Under the pieces are notes generated by a model, which was not told the DNA's origin, did not search any database, and was given only the letters and a program-made list of their open reading frames with translations. From positions 3,844,001 through 3,908,000 of the forward strand of contig CM074132.1 in assembly GCA_037178625.1 (NCBI GenBank): a stretch of 64,000 bases of DNA. The letters run 5' to 3'. Below are positions 45,265 through 58,595 of this stretch, piece by piece. The position numbers were made by a program, and so were the translations under genes. How positions within the stretch are numbered: the first letter of the stretch is position 1; the number at the start of each line of letters is the position of its first letter. This stretch comes from Skeletonema tropicum. Its lineage: Eukaryota > Bacillariophyta > Thalassiosirophyceae > Thalassiosirales > Thalassiosiraceae.

Positions 45265-46275
45265 TTACATTGGATTATTTTTGGTGTTGTAGACTCGGGA
45301 AGACCCAAAGTACCTCCCAGTAACAATGGGTACTGTTGCACCTTTTCTCTCGGCGATTGACATCTTCTCACTATCTAGCTTTCTTCCTTTTTGGGCAATG
45401 TTTTTAAGAGCTTCACATAGCTCTTTACGAAGCTGTGGGTATTTCTTGCAAGTATTGCATACATCATTCCATTGAGCCCCTAATGCATTTCTTAAACTTA
45501 CGCCAGCTGGTAAGGAGCCGTCAGGTCCAAATTGGTAGTCTTCAAGTGACTGAGAAAATACATGTGGATCAGGAACTTCATCTTGAGACACAAGCATATC
45601 CCTCTCCATTTCAGTCTGGGTCGTGTAACCAGAGACAATGCATCCACCTTAGGTACCACCTAACGTCCGAGAGATATCTGCAACATCATAGTTCTTGAGG
45701 CGATGCACAGCACTAAGCTCTTTGGAACGATCTTCAATAGGCATGCATTGATCGTTGAGCAAGTCCAGACACAATTTTGGACCCTTCACATTCACATCAT
45801 TATGACGGGCACTATGAAACAGCTGTGTGAGTTCACCATGACCTGGGAATTGATAAGCATAGTAATGGTACTGACTTCTCCAGCGCACCGACACATCGGT
45901 GTGAAGAAATCCAACCCAATCTGAATCCACAGCATCAAAAACTTTTGCCATGTGAGGGCACGGGATTCCAACTTGTTGGAAATAACAACATGAACATGAA
46001 CAATAGCAGAATCCATCATCATCTACAAACACTCTCCTAGTTCTATGAAAACGAGGAATTGGGCATTTCTCTTCAGAGACTGATGGGTCAGCAGTGTACG
46101 GCTCAATACAAGTACTACAATAGACTTCAAACTCTTGCTTTCCTACTCGTTTCGATAGGTCTTGTCTGGCCATGTGCGAAAATGAGAGTTCTGAGCTGAG
46201 TAGCTTGGTCCTTGGGGCAAGAAAGGGGTCTTGCCCCAAGAAAAAATCTGCCCTTGCTTTGCCCTCCAAAAACAA
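45265..46275 (-). pseudogene. Mutator-like transposase C-terminus with SWIM finger, in-frame stop (U2)
   Basis: Identical reading to 15400-16410, including the TAA, here at 45649-45651. Confidence 0.7.
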
Positions 46276-46286
46276 AAGCTATATAT

Positions 46287-46309
46287 TGCCACGTCATATT
46301 GACGTGGCA
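46287..46309. promoter_or_regulatory. Perfect inverted repeat with ACGT core (U2)
   Basis: Same site as 16422-16444. Confidence 0.45.
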
Positions 46310-47836
46310 CTTCAAATTCAAGTGGTGTGTGCATATAATGCAGTGATGTGTGAAATACGATACATACGCGTGTGCAGCGTATAGCCTCTCTTAGCTCTCG
46401 CTCAACGCACAGCACCGAGCGAGCACCGCCCGCCCGTCCAACCATGATGTTGTTATCAGTAGATAGTGGAAAATCCGTTTTTCAGCACCAAGATGATCGG
46501 TTGTCAGTAGGACAACGCCTCCTCTTACCGCCCATATCGACTTCCATTAGTGTCAAGATCATCGTGGATAATTTTGTGTCGCCGATTGCAGGGAATGTGT
46601 TTATTTCAAATTGAAAGCGGCGCCCATCAACACACTTTTTCCGCTTCCGCACACAAGTACAAGCACGATATTATTATTCGTCGATAAGCGTTATTGCAAA
46701 TCATCTCAGTCAACTAATCATGCCAGTTTATGTCGACATTGACGATGATCACAACAGCTCATCGCTCAGACTACTCAGACCTCTCCAGGCAGGTTTTCTT
46801 CTTGGAACACCCTTTTTCTACACGGAGCGCACAGCAAGTACACAAAACTATCGTTCTGTCCATTATATCGCTCCTATATCGGTAGTTGGATCACCGTGGA
46901 AGTTGAATCTCTGAAGAGTTATATGTTGCCGATTGCTGTGTATGAAACTCTACCTCCAATTCGAAACAACGACACATCCACCACAATAACAATCTCACCC
47001 ATCACGCAATTGCTTCCAACAAATCTTGAGCAGAAGTATGTGAAGATACTCCTATTCGAATCGCGAGAGGAAGTACCAACGAACACTCAAAATTCTTTGA
47101 GAATGATTCTCCATCGCACACCTTTGAGAATTGAAAACGAGATGTTCCCTCACTACTCGTGAGAGCCTGTGGACTTTTCCGACATCGAAATGCTTCTTGG
47201 ACTTTTGATAACGTACTTATCAACCGATGATGCCTCCTCTCATCAACACCACACATTACAATAATGCTATGTGGAATGTAAGTTGCGTCGATCCTCGAGC
47301 GGTCTGAAGACGTATTAGATGACTGTTACATAAGTGAAGAATGGTAGAATATCTGATACCATTCCATGGCGCGGTTATATATTTTTTGGAGCTTAACGAG
47401 AAACACAAAAGAGATGTGTGCTCGTCTCTAGAGTCTAGAGAGAGAGAGTAGAGAGAGCGCATGATTTTCCAAGGAAGCTTGAACCTTCAAAAAGTAGCTC
47501 GTCGACTTGCCACAAAGAGAATGAATATGCTACTCCTGATCCTCCATCTTCTATGAATTCACTCTCAGCTTATTCATCCGGTTGAAATACACCAAATTAA
47601 TTAATATCTGCCTCGTAACATCTAATTCATTTTTATTTTATTTTTCTTATTGATTTTCTTTTGTTACAAAAGAGTTCCAAGTAATTGCATCTTGCATATC
47701 ATTTACATCGTTGTGGAAACTCTATTCACGTACCTACGTTTCGGATCTTTCCCCAGATACCTTACACTCACAGTGAAGTCTTGCCCCATTGCTGACTTCA
47801 TTCTTTCCCCTCAATATGGTATACAAAAATGCCGGT

Positions 47837-49703
47837 CTAGTAGAAGCGGCATCTGGGTTTCCAAGGCAAAGTATCTTCACAACACTCTTCCTTGCTCTTG
47901 AAGAGTTGGACCCAAGAATCCGCAATTCCACCACAGGGGGATGCTCCGTTGCAGTCTTGAACACATGTCTCATCTCCATAGTTCACGTACCACTCATTGG
48001 TCCCAACATCGGCAGTGCCAAGACAATCCCTTAGCCCCCAGGAAAAATGCCTTTCGCAGCATTTTTCGAGCGTGGTAGAAAGGTACCAACCTTGATCATT
48101 GAGCATGTAAGTGGGCATCTTATCATCATTGAGACAAGCAGCAGTGCTACTTCCAGTCCAATCAGGGTAGTACTCTCCGTTTGTCAGCTCAGGTTTCGTT
48201 CCAGTGCAATCAAAGTAATTCCATTGGTAAAACTTTTCGCAACATTCTTCGATAGAGTTGGAAAAGAAATAGTTGAAGTTGCTAAGCATGTAATAAGGTT
48301 CTCTCCCTATAGAGATTGATTGGGAAAACATATTCTGCATTAGTGAATGCTGCCTTAGCTGATACACATAATAAGATAGATTGGACAACATTCTTACTTA
48401 CCATCAGCAATGCAGCCTTCGTTAGATCCGCTCCAATCAGGATAAAATAGCGCTTTAATACAATCGTCATGATTCGGAGGATACCTCCCCATACATGCAT
48501 CATATAAGAACCCATTGAAGAATTTGCTGCAGCAGGCTTCATTTGTGCTGGATAGCCAGTCTGTAGGATTCGCAGCCATGTAGTTGGGTTCCAAGCCGTC
48601 ATTCCTATTTGAGACAACGGATGTAAGATTATTTGAGGTTAGAGCATCGTATATTCATCCAACAACGCGTGCGCAATTGTAGACACACACACACACATAG
48701 GAGAGAGAGAGAGAGAGTAATGATCTTACCTGCACCCGTTATAGTTTCGTTCCCAAATGGGATAGAACATGTTAGTGCCATATTTCGTCGAAGGTGATTC
48801 GGTTGGTGATGAGGATGGTGAACACGACGGCATTGAAGAGGGTTCGGAAGAAGGATCCGAAGAAGGCTCTGAAGAGGGTTGTTCAGATGGATCCCAAGAG
48901 GGTTCTTCAGAGGGATCCGAAGAAGGCTCTGAAGAGGGAGATTCAGATGGATCCGAAGAGGGTTGTTCAGATGGATCCCAAGAGGGTTCGGAAGAAGGAT
49001 CCGAAGAAGGCTCTGAAGAGGGTTCAGAAGAAGGATCCGAAGAAGGTTCGGAAGAGGGTTGTTGAGAGGGATCCGAAGAAGGTTGAGACGATGGCATGGA
49101 TGATGGCTCCGACGACGACGACGGTTGTGAAGAGGGCTTCTCTGGATCCGCAACCTTCCAGCATTCAAAATTTGCGACATTGAGAGTTCCAACAATCTCC
49201 CCGGTACCCGGATTGCTAAAATATGATCCACCAAAACAAATTTCTGGGTCTGGTGTAGGGCTGTCCACAAGACAGTAACAGTCTGATGCATTGAAAACAA
49301 AACCACGGAAATACTCGTAAGCTCCTGTGCCTGTGCAAGAGTTGCGGCATTGCTGTGCACATGCAGAGGCTACGCCAGCGCCAGAGTAAGAATATTGTGA
49401 AAAAAATTTACCACTAGAATTTAGGCAAATTCCATCACCAACTCTGGTGAAATAGTAGTCGTTTGCTTCCAACATTCTTTGATCGGAAGGAATTGCTCCA
49501 CTAGCATTAACATTTGCCTTCCGCAAATGTTTGTTGATGGCGTTGGCGTTAGCATCATTCGTTCTCCAACCTTCTCCTGGAGCAGGAGGTGATGGTGATG
49601 GTGATGGAGATAGAGACGAAGCATCAGCACTGAGACTGAGCATGACCGAGCCTCGGACTCCGATGAACTTTAGAAGGGCGAGCGCAGCTACTGAGAATCG
49701 CAT
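47837..49703 (-). CDS. Secreted Pro-Ser-rich protein with Cys repeats (U2)
   Basis: Same gene: exons 49703-48730, 48604-48402 and 48306-47837. Its translation is the same as the U1 copy, including the number of Pro-Ser repeats. Confidence 0.8.
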
Positions 49704-49826
49704 GATGAGAAGAGATGTTATAATTTGGTGGATAGGGATTGGTTTGTTGTGTTGTGGTGTTGGGTTGATGATGTTATCGGTTGTCGGTCTTATGTAGGCT
49801 TGCTAAACGACGACGACGAGAAGTTG

Positions 49827-49902
49827 TACATACTTTACCTGACGAAGACGAAGAGAAGAATCCGTCTACATACTTTACCTGACGAAGACGAAGAGAAGAA
49901 TC
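49827..49902. repeat. 36-bp tandem repeat upstream of the secreted-protein gene (U2)
   Basis: Same as 19962-20037. Confidence 0.8.
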
Positions 49903-50426
49903 AGTTCCTGAGAGTGTGCGTGATTGAGAAGAGTGAGAAATGTCACGTTAGCGCGGGTTTTGGTCATAGTCATTTACACAATAAGGGTGGTCAATGTTTT
50001 TTTCTGAATCTGAATCTGAAACGTTGGCCTTAGGAATTAGTATGTCTACGTACGGGGGGCTGGATTTGGCTTTGAGTGTGGTTGAGTGCCACTTATTTTT
50101 TAATCGTTGTTTTGGTGCCGCTTTGGTTAGGGTTATTTGAGTTTCTCCGAAATTAAACGTTTCAGAATCAGAGCCAAAAACGCCACTGATTCTGAATCTG
50201 AAACGTTTACGTTCCTCCGTGATGTATTGCAAATGTCACATCTTCAACAATTTTGATGCCGGATGATCGCGGATTTGAAAGAGGCATAAGTAACAGGTGG
50301 TCTGGACCCGCCACGATGAGTTCCGCCACGATTTCCGCCACGATTCTTAAAAAGTTATTCCTTACTTATGGTATAGAGACTTTCCCATTCCGCCACACCC
50401 GCCATCCAGGCACCATCCACAATCCA

Positions 50427-51022
50427 CATGCAAAGACAGGCATCTCAATGGGAGCCATTCAAGGGAGCCATCCAAAATAAACAAACCGCCACCACCGTTC
50501 AAATCCGCCGCATAACAACAAAACCAAAACCATGCATGACGGGAGATAATATCTCCTACAGCCACGACGCCATCCAACTTCATACGAAAATTATTTCATG
50601 CTACTACCATGTCATCATTGATCCTATCAGCACACCGTCTCCTTACGAGAAAAAAAAAAATCCAGGTAAATATTCAGTGTCTATTATTTTATCTGCTCTA
50701 CACAAAAAATGTTGTTACTTACTGAATAATTTCCGAAAAACAACTCCGCACACAGGCCGACTACTCTTATCCCGATCTCCTCTTATGGCATCAGCGTTTT
50801 CTAATTAATTATCAGCGTCAATTTATCATTGTGCTGTCAGGCGTTATTGATGACAGCGGCAAAAGATGAGGTTATCTGAAGAAATTATTGATATTTTTTA
50901 AGATTTCCGGGGGGGGGGATAGTGGACAGTATTCAGGAGGAACAAAGGGTGGCAGTCTTGGGGGCAAGCTATTCCATGGCTTCATCCTGTTTGACTGCTT
51001 TTCTTTCTGTAATGAGTGGCTT
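50427..51022. repeat. Dispersed 0.6-kb repeat, right copy (U2)
   Basis: U2 counterpart of 20562-21157. Confidence 0.75.
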
Positions 51023-51068
51023 CCTCTAACCGTAACAAACTGTGCATTGACGAAGCCTAGATCTTCAA

Positions 51069-52070
51069 TCATTTGTTGATCAAAGAACCCATCCCCAGCG
51101 ACAATGTTGACGTTGGATAAAGGACGGTAAGGTGCACTCTCTCCAAGGAAGTCTGCCAAAAATTTATACATATCAGCCATGCGCTATGCCCAAGCTGGTA
51201 CGCCTCATCATCATTCAACTCCTCATTCTCTATGCCTTGCAGAAAGTTACTACTATTGACGATCTGTTTGAAAGCATCGTAGTCTTTATTGGAACTGCGG
51301 AACGTTGGCATGAGCCTGTGGACTTTGACCCGTATGTTAAATACATCCTGCTTTGACACAATCTTTGAGCTAGGCCAAACTGGGGTCATGACACTCTTGA
51401 TCATCGCAGATGATATCTTTCCACACAACTCGTAGACATTGCACAATTGAAATAGGGCAGCATCAGGCATTTTCTCGACGTATGCACCTGCACGAGACAT
51501 TGTTACAACCCTATTCTGCCGACCTGGGTGACAATTTCCAGCATGGGTGGTACATGTACCATTGCCAATCTCAACGGGCTGATCCCATTCAGGTTTGTAC
51601 GAAGGAATTGGCCTATCTTTCCCCTTCTGAGACTCTGGAAAGTATGGTGTCTTTACCAAGGGCTTGAGATTAATTGTAAATGTGCAGCCTGCCTTCAGTG
51701 AACCACTTGTGAAATCACGTCTTGGTGTTCTAACATCACTACCAAACCTGTTACACCTGATTTCCAACTTTTCAAGTGTAGAAGTCCAACCATGCTTTTG
51801 TTCAATAACGTTTAAAACTGATTGAACTAAATCTCTGCTCTTCCACGTTTCTCCCGGCTTGAATAACTCAGCCGTAATTTTGTCGAAGTCACATTTGTCT
51901 TCGTTGTAGTGATCAGATGTAATGGAGCAATTTTCAAAGTACGAAGCGTAGTCAAAATCAACTACCATGCGACGAGTCTCATTCTTTTTACCAAATGAGA
52001 CATCATCATAGATCTTTAGCGACCTCGCAAATGAGGTTGATGGACAAGGTGTGTTTACTTCTTGAGACAT
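51069..52070 (-). CDS. Mutator-like transposase N-terminal ORF (U2)
   Basis: 333 aa from ATG 52070. Residues 98-140 hold a FAR1-like zinc-chelating pattern (C106, C129 in a GCTFTI context), and residues about 170-190 a THAGNCHPGRQN Cys/His cluster; a KVHR/DVFNIR helix region follows. Such N-termini bind the terminal repeats in FAR1/MULE transposases. The frame ends at 51069, but a DDE-like segment continues in another frame (51180-50872), and no SWIM finger follows. It is therefore a truncated, probably inactive transposase; a DNA-binding-only product is possible. Confidence 0.6.
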   Translation of the reverse strand: MSQEVNTPCPSTSFARSLKIYDDVSFGKKNETRRMVVDFDYASYFENCSITSDHYNEDKCDFDKITAELFKPGETWKSRDLVQSVLNVIEQKHGWTSTLEKLEIRCNRFGSDVRTPRRDFTSGSLKAGCTFTINLKPLVKTPYFPESQKGKDRPIPSYKPEWDQPVEIGNGTCTTHAGNCHPGRQNRVVTMSRAGAYVEKMPDAALFQLCNVYELCGKISSAMIKSVMTPVWPSSKIVSKQDVFNIRVKVHRLMPTFRSSNKDYDAFKQIVNSSNFLQGIENEELNDDEAYQLGHSAWLICINFWQTSLERVHLTVLYPTSTLSLGMGSLINK

Positions 52071-52929
52071 AGCAGCAATGATAGATGTGTCCTCAATACA
52101 ATTGATTGAGTAAGTAAGTAAGTAGGTTCATGTCATCGGTCATTTTTTTGCTGGCGGCCCAGGGCGGCCCATTCAAATTTCAAACTCAAGAGAATCTTAT
52201 GTGTGGAAGTAAGTATTGTGACCAAGACAGTCACGTGGCGGAATGGCGGGTGTGGCGGAATGGGAAAGTCTCTATACCATAAGTAAGGAATAACTTTTTA
52301 AGAATCGTGGCGGAAATCGTGGCGGAACTCATCGTGGCGGGTCCAGACCACCTGATAAGTAAATCAGGAAGGTGAACGTTTCAGATTCAGATTCAGATTC
52401 AGATAAAAAACATTGACCACCCCTTGTTTTTAAGGGCTAGTACGCTCTAAAATAATGTGAGGGAGCCCTTACAGGTACTTAGTCTTTTTTGTAGTGGTAC
52501 AGTATGAGGCGTTTCACATCACCACCGATCAACCATCAAACCATGGCACAAAGTTAGCGCTCTCCACCCCATACGGCACGTGTGTACTACGCCAAAATCA
52601 CTGGGGTCGGTGAAATAACTACGACGGTAAATCATTACTAATACCATTAGCCGCCATTATTCGCTGGAATTCTATCACTGGAACCTTTCGAATTTTTTAA
52701 TTAATACACCCACCGTCGTCATTGCATCCGACGGTACATGCACCACTCGACACAACAGCATCCTCCCCTACACATCGTTGCGGCGCTCTTACTACACAAA
52801 AATTGTCACGGGCGCTTCACCTATCAATATACCATCGACCGCCGTCGGAATTGTCTCACTGGCCACCGCATAATTTGAAAACAACAGCGCTCCTATTGTA
52901 ATTTGAAAATAATAATATTTATTCACAGC

Positions 52930-53892
52930 ATGAGTGAGGAGGGCGAGGAAAGACAACCAAAGAGGAGTAAGGGGGATTCAATTCAAGAGAAGAAAGAGGA
53001 TAAAATGAAGGCCGAGGATATGTGGACACACATTGAGAACAATAAAAACTTGCTCAATCATATCAAGGCCAACAAAGATGAATGGAAACAGGAACACTTC
53101 GCATATATTCGTGAATTTTGTTCCCATGTGCAGATGCACAAGAAAGACTTCCCCCTTGTTATGGGAGATAAATACCCTGATTATGAGAGCCCCCCGGCAA
53201 CTGAGGGGAGTGGAATTGAGCTTACAATGGGATACATCACAAAGGTTGCGCGGAGGGAGGATACATCTTCCATCACCGATGAACCGATCTTACAGGTTGT
53301 GGAACGAGAGACCAAGTATCGAGGAACTGTTGAAATGAAAGGAGGGAAAGGTGGATCTTCTACTGTCACTCAAGTACAATTTACTCATCTCACGTTGTGC
53401 GACGGTGACGGCAACATTATTGTCGGACGTGTTGTTACTCACCTCACACACGAAGCAAGGAAGCTGGAAAGGGGGGACATAATCAAGTTACCAGTGTTCA
53501 CAGAGCTGACACACAGAATTGGCAACAGCAACCCAATGCCAGCTTTATTCATTGTCGAGTTTCGAAAGATTGGCTATGCTATAATCCCAGAGAATGTGAA
53601 GCAACAGCAACTATCGTGCGACCTGTCGAACTCATCCGACAAGTCTAATGATACTCCATCTGCGAATGATAATGATACTGCGGGCGGCAACCTGCAGAAA
53701 GATGTCTCCAATGCAAAGTGTGAATTTCCAAACCGTCTATGTTCCATCAACGGCATTCAAATGATTGTCTGCATCTGTAAATCACAGCCAGTTCATAGGT
53801 TGAACTTGAATACAATCCGAGAGGATTGTTACTTTGCAACAGAAGAAGTGGATAAAATGACAAACAGCCAGAAGAGATGCAGATGTCTTTAA
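52930..53892 (+). CDS. Transposon-encoded accessory protein, OB-fold-like (U2)
   Basis: Same protein as 24289-25251 with Glu15 changed to Gly near the N-terminus. Confidence 0.6.
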   Translation: MSEEGEERQPKRSKGDSIQEKKEDKMKAEDMWTHIENNKNLLNHIKANKDEWKQEHFAYIREFCSHVQMHKKDFPLVMGDKYPDYESPPATEGSGIELTMGYITKVARREDTSSITDEPILQVVERETKYRGTVEMKGGKGGSSTVTQVQFTHLTLCDGDGNIIVGRVVTHLTHEARKLERGDIIKLPVFTELTHRIGNSNPMPALFIVEFRKIGYAIIPENVKQQQLSCDLSNSSDKSNDTPSANDNDTAGGNLQKDVSNAKCEFPNRLCSINGIQMIVCICKSQPVHRLNLNTIREDCYFATEEVDKMTNSQKRCRCL

Positions 53893-55221
53893 AGCAATAG
53901 GCTTATTCGTTACAGAGCTGTTTACAACAAAAACGCTCTGTTTGCCTTTGTGTCTATTGCTATAAGAACGAGTGCAACCAGCACCATCCTGACTAACATT
54001 GGATTGGCATGTCGAGTGTGTTTGTCCATTCTTGTCAGTCCACTTCAAGTCACCTACGTAGTCTTCCGCATTACGAGTCTCATTGTTATGCTCACGCCTG
54101 TTCTCCAATATCCTGCCGTCACAAACACTACTGATTGCTGCTCTATGCTTTCTATTCAAACTCCTTAAGTTCTTAGTGTTTGGACCCTTAATCCCAAGCT
54201 TTGCAAGGTAACTTTGAGTCTTTCTCATGTTAATCCCAACACCAAAGCTACCTGCTATACGCAAATTGATCTCTGGTTGGGGGCGTACGAACTTCCGCTC
54301 TCTATCCACTACCCTCGTCTTGACCATCTTAGTATTTAGAAAGCAAAGCCTTTCGGTACACACCGGACAAATCCAAACCTCTTTTACTGCTGCGCCCTCT
54401 TTTGTATTCCGCTCAATTAGTTTCAATTGCTGTCCACACTTTGCTGAGTGTCCAGTTGCAAGTCGGATGAAATCATCCATGTTGTTACATTGCATGAATA
54501 TGTAGCTATCAAGAGGCGCAATCTCTGGCCCACTCCACAAACTTTGTTGGTCGACGGGTTCTGCCTCTTTGGCTGAACCCTCAATCATGTCGATACCCGA
54601 TTCAAATTCTACTTCAACATGAGCTTCCTCTTCAACATAAGCTTCCTGCGTTTCATCTTCTCGCACGCTAGTATCTGGTGGCTGCGTTCCTTCATCTTCT
54701 GGCCTCTCGCCGACTGTTTCATGCGTTTCATCTTCCTGTGCACCAGAGTCTGGTTGATGCGTTCCTTCGTCACGAGCTTCAGTCCTCTCCTGCTGCGTTT
54801 GGGTTTCCACCTGTGCAAGCTCATCCAGTGCATCGTTCACTCTCTTCAAATGGTCTGCTGCTTCTGCACAAGTTTTGAAAAAATTTCTTTCAGGATTAAT
54901 ATTTATACGTTTACCCCCACCTCCTGCCTTGAACCGTTGCTCGTTCGGAAGCTGTATTGCTTTGGGGGAGTTCTTCGGGATATAGTAGGCAGTGTTGCGA
55001 AACATATTTTTCCAGAGAAATATTTCCCCTTTATTAACCACCTTCAGTGCATTGATGACCATGACGTCTGTCAACGAACTATGCACCCCACAGTGGACAT
55101 GACGGTCGCGTATTTCTTTTGGTGTCAACCACAGCTTCCTTTTGTCATCCGGAAGGCACTGAGTGAGAAATAACATGCTTGCTTTCACTTCACGGTTAAT
55201 TGGGGATGTCGTTACTGACAT
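53782..55221 (-). CDS. Truncated transposase-like protein (U2)
   Basis: Identical to 25141-26580, including the truncation. Confidence 0.6.
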   Translation of the reverse strand: MSVTTSPINREVKASMLFLTQCLPDDKRKLWLTPKEIRDRHVHCGVHSSLTDVMVINALKVVNKGEIFLWKNMFRNTAYYIPKNSPKAIQLPNEQRFKAGGGGKRININPERNFFKTCAEAADHLKRVNDALDELAQVETQTQQERTEARDEGTHQPDSGAQEDETHETVGERPEDEGTQPPDTSVREDETQEAYVEEEAHVEVEFESGIDMIEGSAKEAEPVDQQSLWSGPEIAPLDSYIFMQCNNMDDFIRLATGHSAKCGQQLKLIERNTKEGAAVKEVWICPVCTERLCFLNTKMVKTRVVDRERKFVRPQPEINLRIAGSFGVGINMRKTQSYLAKLGIKGPNTKNLRSLNRKHRAAISSVCDGRILENRREHNNETRNAEDYVGDLKWTDKNGQTHSTCQSNVSQDGAGCTRSYSNRHKGKQSVFVVNSSVTNKPIALKTSASLLAVCHFIHFFCCKVTILSDCIQVQPMNWL

Positions 55222-55710
55222 TTTTTATGTTGCTGTTGTTTTCAAATTATGCGGTGGCCAGTGAGACAATTCCGACGGCGGTCGATGGTATATTGATAGG
55301 TGAAGCGCCCGTGACAATTTTTGTGTAGTAAGAGCGCCGCAACGATGTGTAGGGGAGGATGCTGTTGTGTCGAGTGGTGCATGTACCGTCGGATGCAATG
55401 ACGACGGTGGGTGTATTAATTAAAAAATTCGAAAGGTTCCAGTGATAGAATTCCAGCGAATAATGGCGGCTAATGGTATTAGTAATGATTTACCGTCGTA
55501 GTTATTTCACCGACCCCAGTGATTTTGGCGTAGTACACACGTGCCGTATGGGGTGGAGAGCGCTAACTTTGTGCCATGGTTTGATGGTTGATCGGTGGTG
55601 ATGTGAAACGCCTCATACTGTACCACTACAAAAAAGACTAAGTACCTGTAAGGGCTCCCTCACATTATTTTAGAGCGTACTAGCCCTTAAAAACAAGCGA
55701 CCCCGTAACC

Positions 55711-57316
55711 TTAAGGTAGAACACAAGTAAGAAAACGCTAAGTAAAAGTAGCTGTTTATCTAGTGAAGATGGCTCTGTAGATCAACGATAGGAATTGGTA
55801 TATCCCCATGCGAACTCAAATCCGGCCAAATCAAGTCACGCATCAACCGTTTTGCCCACGGGCAGAAAAAGTGACCGTTGCTTCTTCACACTTTCTCTCA
55901 CCAATCACCAACCACAAACGGCCAAAGACACAACCACCATGATGCCATTATGGACTGCCTAGTAGTACAAAATCGACACTGTACCAAGACGGACTTTTGA
56001 TACTGGAGGCGGAGAAGCCCATTTTTAGATTGCCTTCGAAAAAGTCCGTCTTGGTTCGACATATCCTAGGAGAAAATAGCCCTGCCCACGACGTAACGGA
56101 AATTGGTCGATGCAACTGATGTCGTCGACGAATGCATTGGGTAATCATCGCTTACACCATTTACGATGCCACCACGACGCAACATCGATAGTATATATCC
56201 ATAGGGAGGCGTCAGTGTCTTGGTAGCCGCTTCTTCGCCCGATTACATCGTCCTGAACGTCGGCTACTTGGTGTCAACATATTTTAAATATTTTTTTACA
56301 TCAAAGCTACTGTTCAGTAAAGAGGGGCAATACACCATCTTCGAAGGCCACCAACCCGCTCCCTCGACTCCAATATGATTATAGACGACGGCTAGGCACT
56401 CTGGAGCAGAACGAAAGGCCATATGACGTCGCCTACACGAAAAAAATATATACACATGATAATTCGTTTCCGTCCAACACAACAATCAACTGACAATTAA
56501 TGCAACCGGCGTAGATATCGATCAAAGAAACATCAATACATCATTACTATGATAGTATATATCCATGGGAGTAATATTAATAGTGAATATTGTGGGGAAC
56601 ATCATAATTATCAAGTATTACAATCATTATAATTCACACAAAAAAGTACCAACAAATAATAACATAGTCTATCTGATATAATACTCTACCTTGATGCTCC
56701 ACCAACACATAGATGTCTTGCCTCACAATCATTCACGATAACCACTAATTTGCATTTAGTGGCTCATTACAAAGTTGATTGTTGAATACACTCTGGGAAT
56801 GATAAGTAGATTGCCTCTCTCTGATAAAATGAGTTTGATCATGTACTAGTTGATATTTGAAAACACTCAAAGTATCCAAAGACGCCTCCCATGTAATATA
56901 TATCGATTTTACGCGAGGAATCCCTCTCCTTAGATGTATATCACCACAAAAATGTCCGTGGGAGGGGTGACGGGAGGTAAAAGTCGTGGATTTTATGCCG
57001 TTGATGGCGACTGGCGACGTTAATTTCTTAATTTTCGGTGAATCAACTGACTATTACCGTCGGAAACACTTAGATTAAGATGTATAGAATCGAATAAGCC
57101 AAGTATAATAGGTTTGTTTATTAGATGTGAATAACTGTGGCCATAGTAGTGGAGGACATCATGGTGAGGGTGTAAAAGATGATATTTGGAGGGTGGATTT
57201 TGCGTGGTACCGGTTAGCGACGGCCTCTGTACGAAGGAATCGAGCCCCCTAGCTACGGCCAAAACAGCGATTGTACAGTAGGAATAATACTCAAAAACAC
57301 TTGTGTTCTACCTTAA
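55711..57316. mobile_element. TTAA-flanked element, 1.6 kb, internally deleted (U2)
   Basis: Same element (55715-57312) lacking 451 bp, including the 61-bp tandem repeat, with the six bases ATGATA at the breakpoint (57179-57184). Confidence 0.65.
55983..56055. other. 16-bp perfect hairpin (U2)
   Basis: Same hairpin as 27342-27414. Confidence 0.65.
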
Positions 57317-57411
57317 AATGTCTCTCAGCCCTAAACCCTTTAAATAACCCTACCATAGTCATCGGCCGTGCAGGTCGACAGGTCGATTTTTTGCACCCGG
57401 AGCCTTTCCCG

Positions 57412-57844
57412 CAATTTTTTTGTTAGTGAAATGCTCTAGCTTTGGGCCATGGTGGCCAAAATTAAGTTTCAGGGAAGTGGTTTACATGCTTGTCCCGAGA
57501 TACTATCCTTTAGGTGACTATTATGTGAGTATATATACGGAGGGGCAGGTGGTGAACCCTTATATTTTCGTCGAGATATGCATTTGAAGGTGCTCTCTAG
57601 CTTGGTACTAGCTTTGATGGCTGATGGCCTGCAAAATTGTGCAGAAAAAAGCTATGGTAGTGGACTCTCACATGCATTTCTCAGCGGAGCATTGGAATTA
57701 TCGGCCAGTTAACACATGTATAGAACCCCCATTATGGTCGACAAAAGGATCGTGATACTGGAAAAGCATATTCGGCAACTCTCCAAAATATAATTTTGGC
57801 CATTGTGGCCCAAAGCTAGAGCATTTCACTAACAAAAAAAATTG
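57412..57844. mobile_element. 433-bp MITE with ~53-bp inverted ends (U2)
   Basis: Same element as 29208-29640. An 8-bp duplication (AGGTCGAC region, about 57374-57381) precedes it in U2 only. Confidence 0.75.
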
Positions 57845-58216
57845 AAAAAAGGCTCATTCACTAGAACCCCATCAAACATCCTAGAACGAGCCGACTCAAT
57901 TTGGAAATCAAAACAAAGAAACTATCACTACGGGGGATCCTACAAAAGCCCAGACCCAAGCACCTACTACACACAAATGTTCGGGAGAACGGTTTGTAAG
58001 GCAAACGGCTCGGCAGGACTAGCTGCCATTCAAGCACTCTATGAGAGCAACAATGGCCCGATAACAGCGTCATCACTTAATGATGACAAAATTTCATATT
58101 TATTACACAGTACAGGTGGCAGATCTATTTCACAAAGAAGTAGCTCTCAGTCGACTCAAGAGTCTTCACAGCCATCTACAGATACTTTTCTTGTTTACAA
58201 TACCAGTGATACGTAG
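57845..58216 (+). CDS. Hypothetical protein fragment, Ser-rich tail (U2)
   Basis: Identical to 29641-30012. Confidence 0.4.
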   Translation, partial: KKGSFTRTPSNILERADSIWKSKQRNYHYGGSYKSPDPSTYYTQMFGRTVCKANGSAGLAAIQALYESNNGPITASSLNDDKISYLLHSTGGRSISQRSSSQSTQESSQPSTDTFLVYNTSDT

Positions 58217-58595
58217 TTTACCGTAGCACAAAAATAACCTAACGCCCCACCCAACCGGGTGCAAAAAGTGAAGTTAGGGTAACTTATTTCTCTGAATAAG
58301 CTCTATTATGTGCTTCGTGCTTCATGGAAAGGGAAGAGTGATTAGATAGTAGATGATAGTGCAGACTGAGGTTTGAGGGACAGAAGTTCCTTCGTTTGAT
58401 GATTTAGTTGGGAGTGGCTGAAGGTCGCAAATATTGAAAGACATAATATCTTCTATCCTCGAGTTAATCTTGAGCTCAAGCTGTCCAAGATATGTATGAG
58501 CTCAGCAAGAGGCTACTTATTATGATGCATCTCCTGCACCATAGCTGCTGGCTGAAATGAAAAGTATCGAGCAAAGTTACATCTGTACATCAAGA

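Larger units (their letters stand above)
49985..52422 (-). mobile_element. Mutator-like DNA transposon, degenerate (U2)
   Basis: Same element without the LTR insertion. It carries one extra 6-bp GATTCA repeat in the right terminal repeat. Confidence 0.7.
52423..55697. mobile_element. DNA transposon with 465-bp terminal inverted repeats and two convergent genes (U2)
   Basis: Same element at the same site, differing by one coding substitution in the plus-strand gene. Its presence in both units shows that insertion predates their separation. Confidence 0.85.
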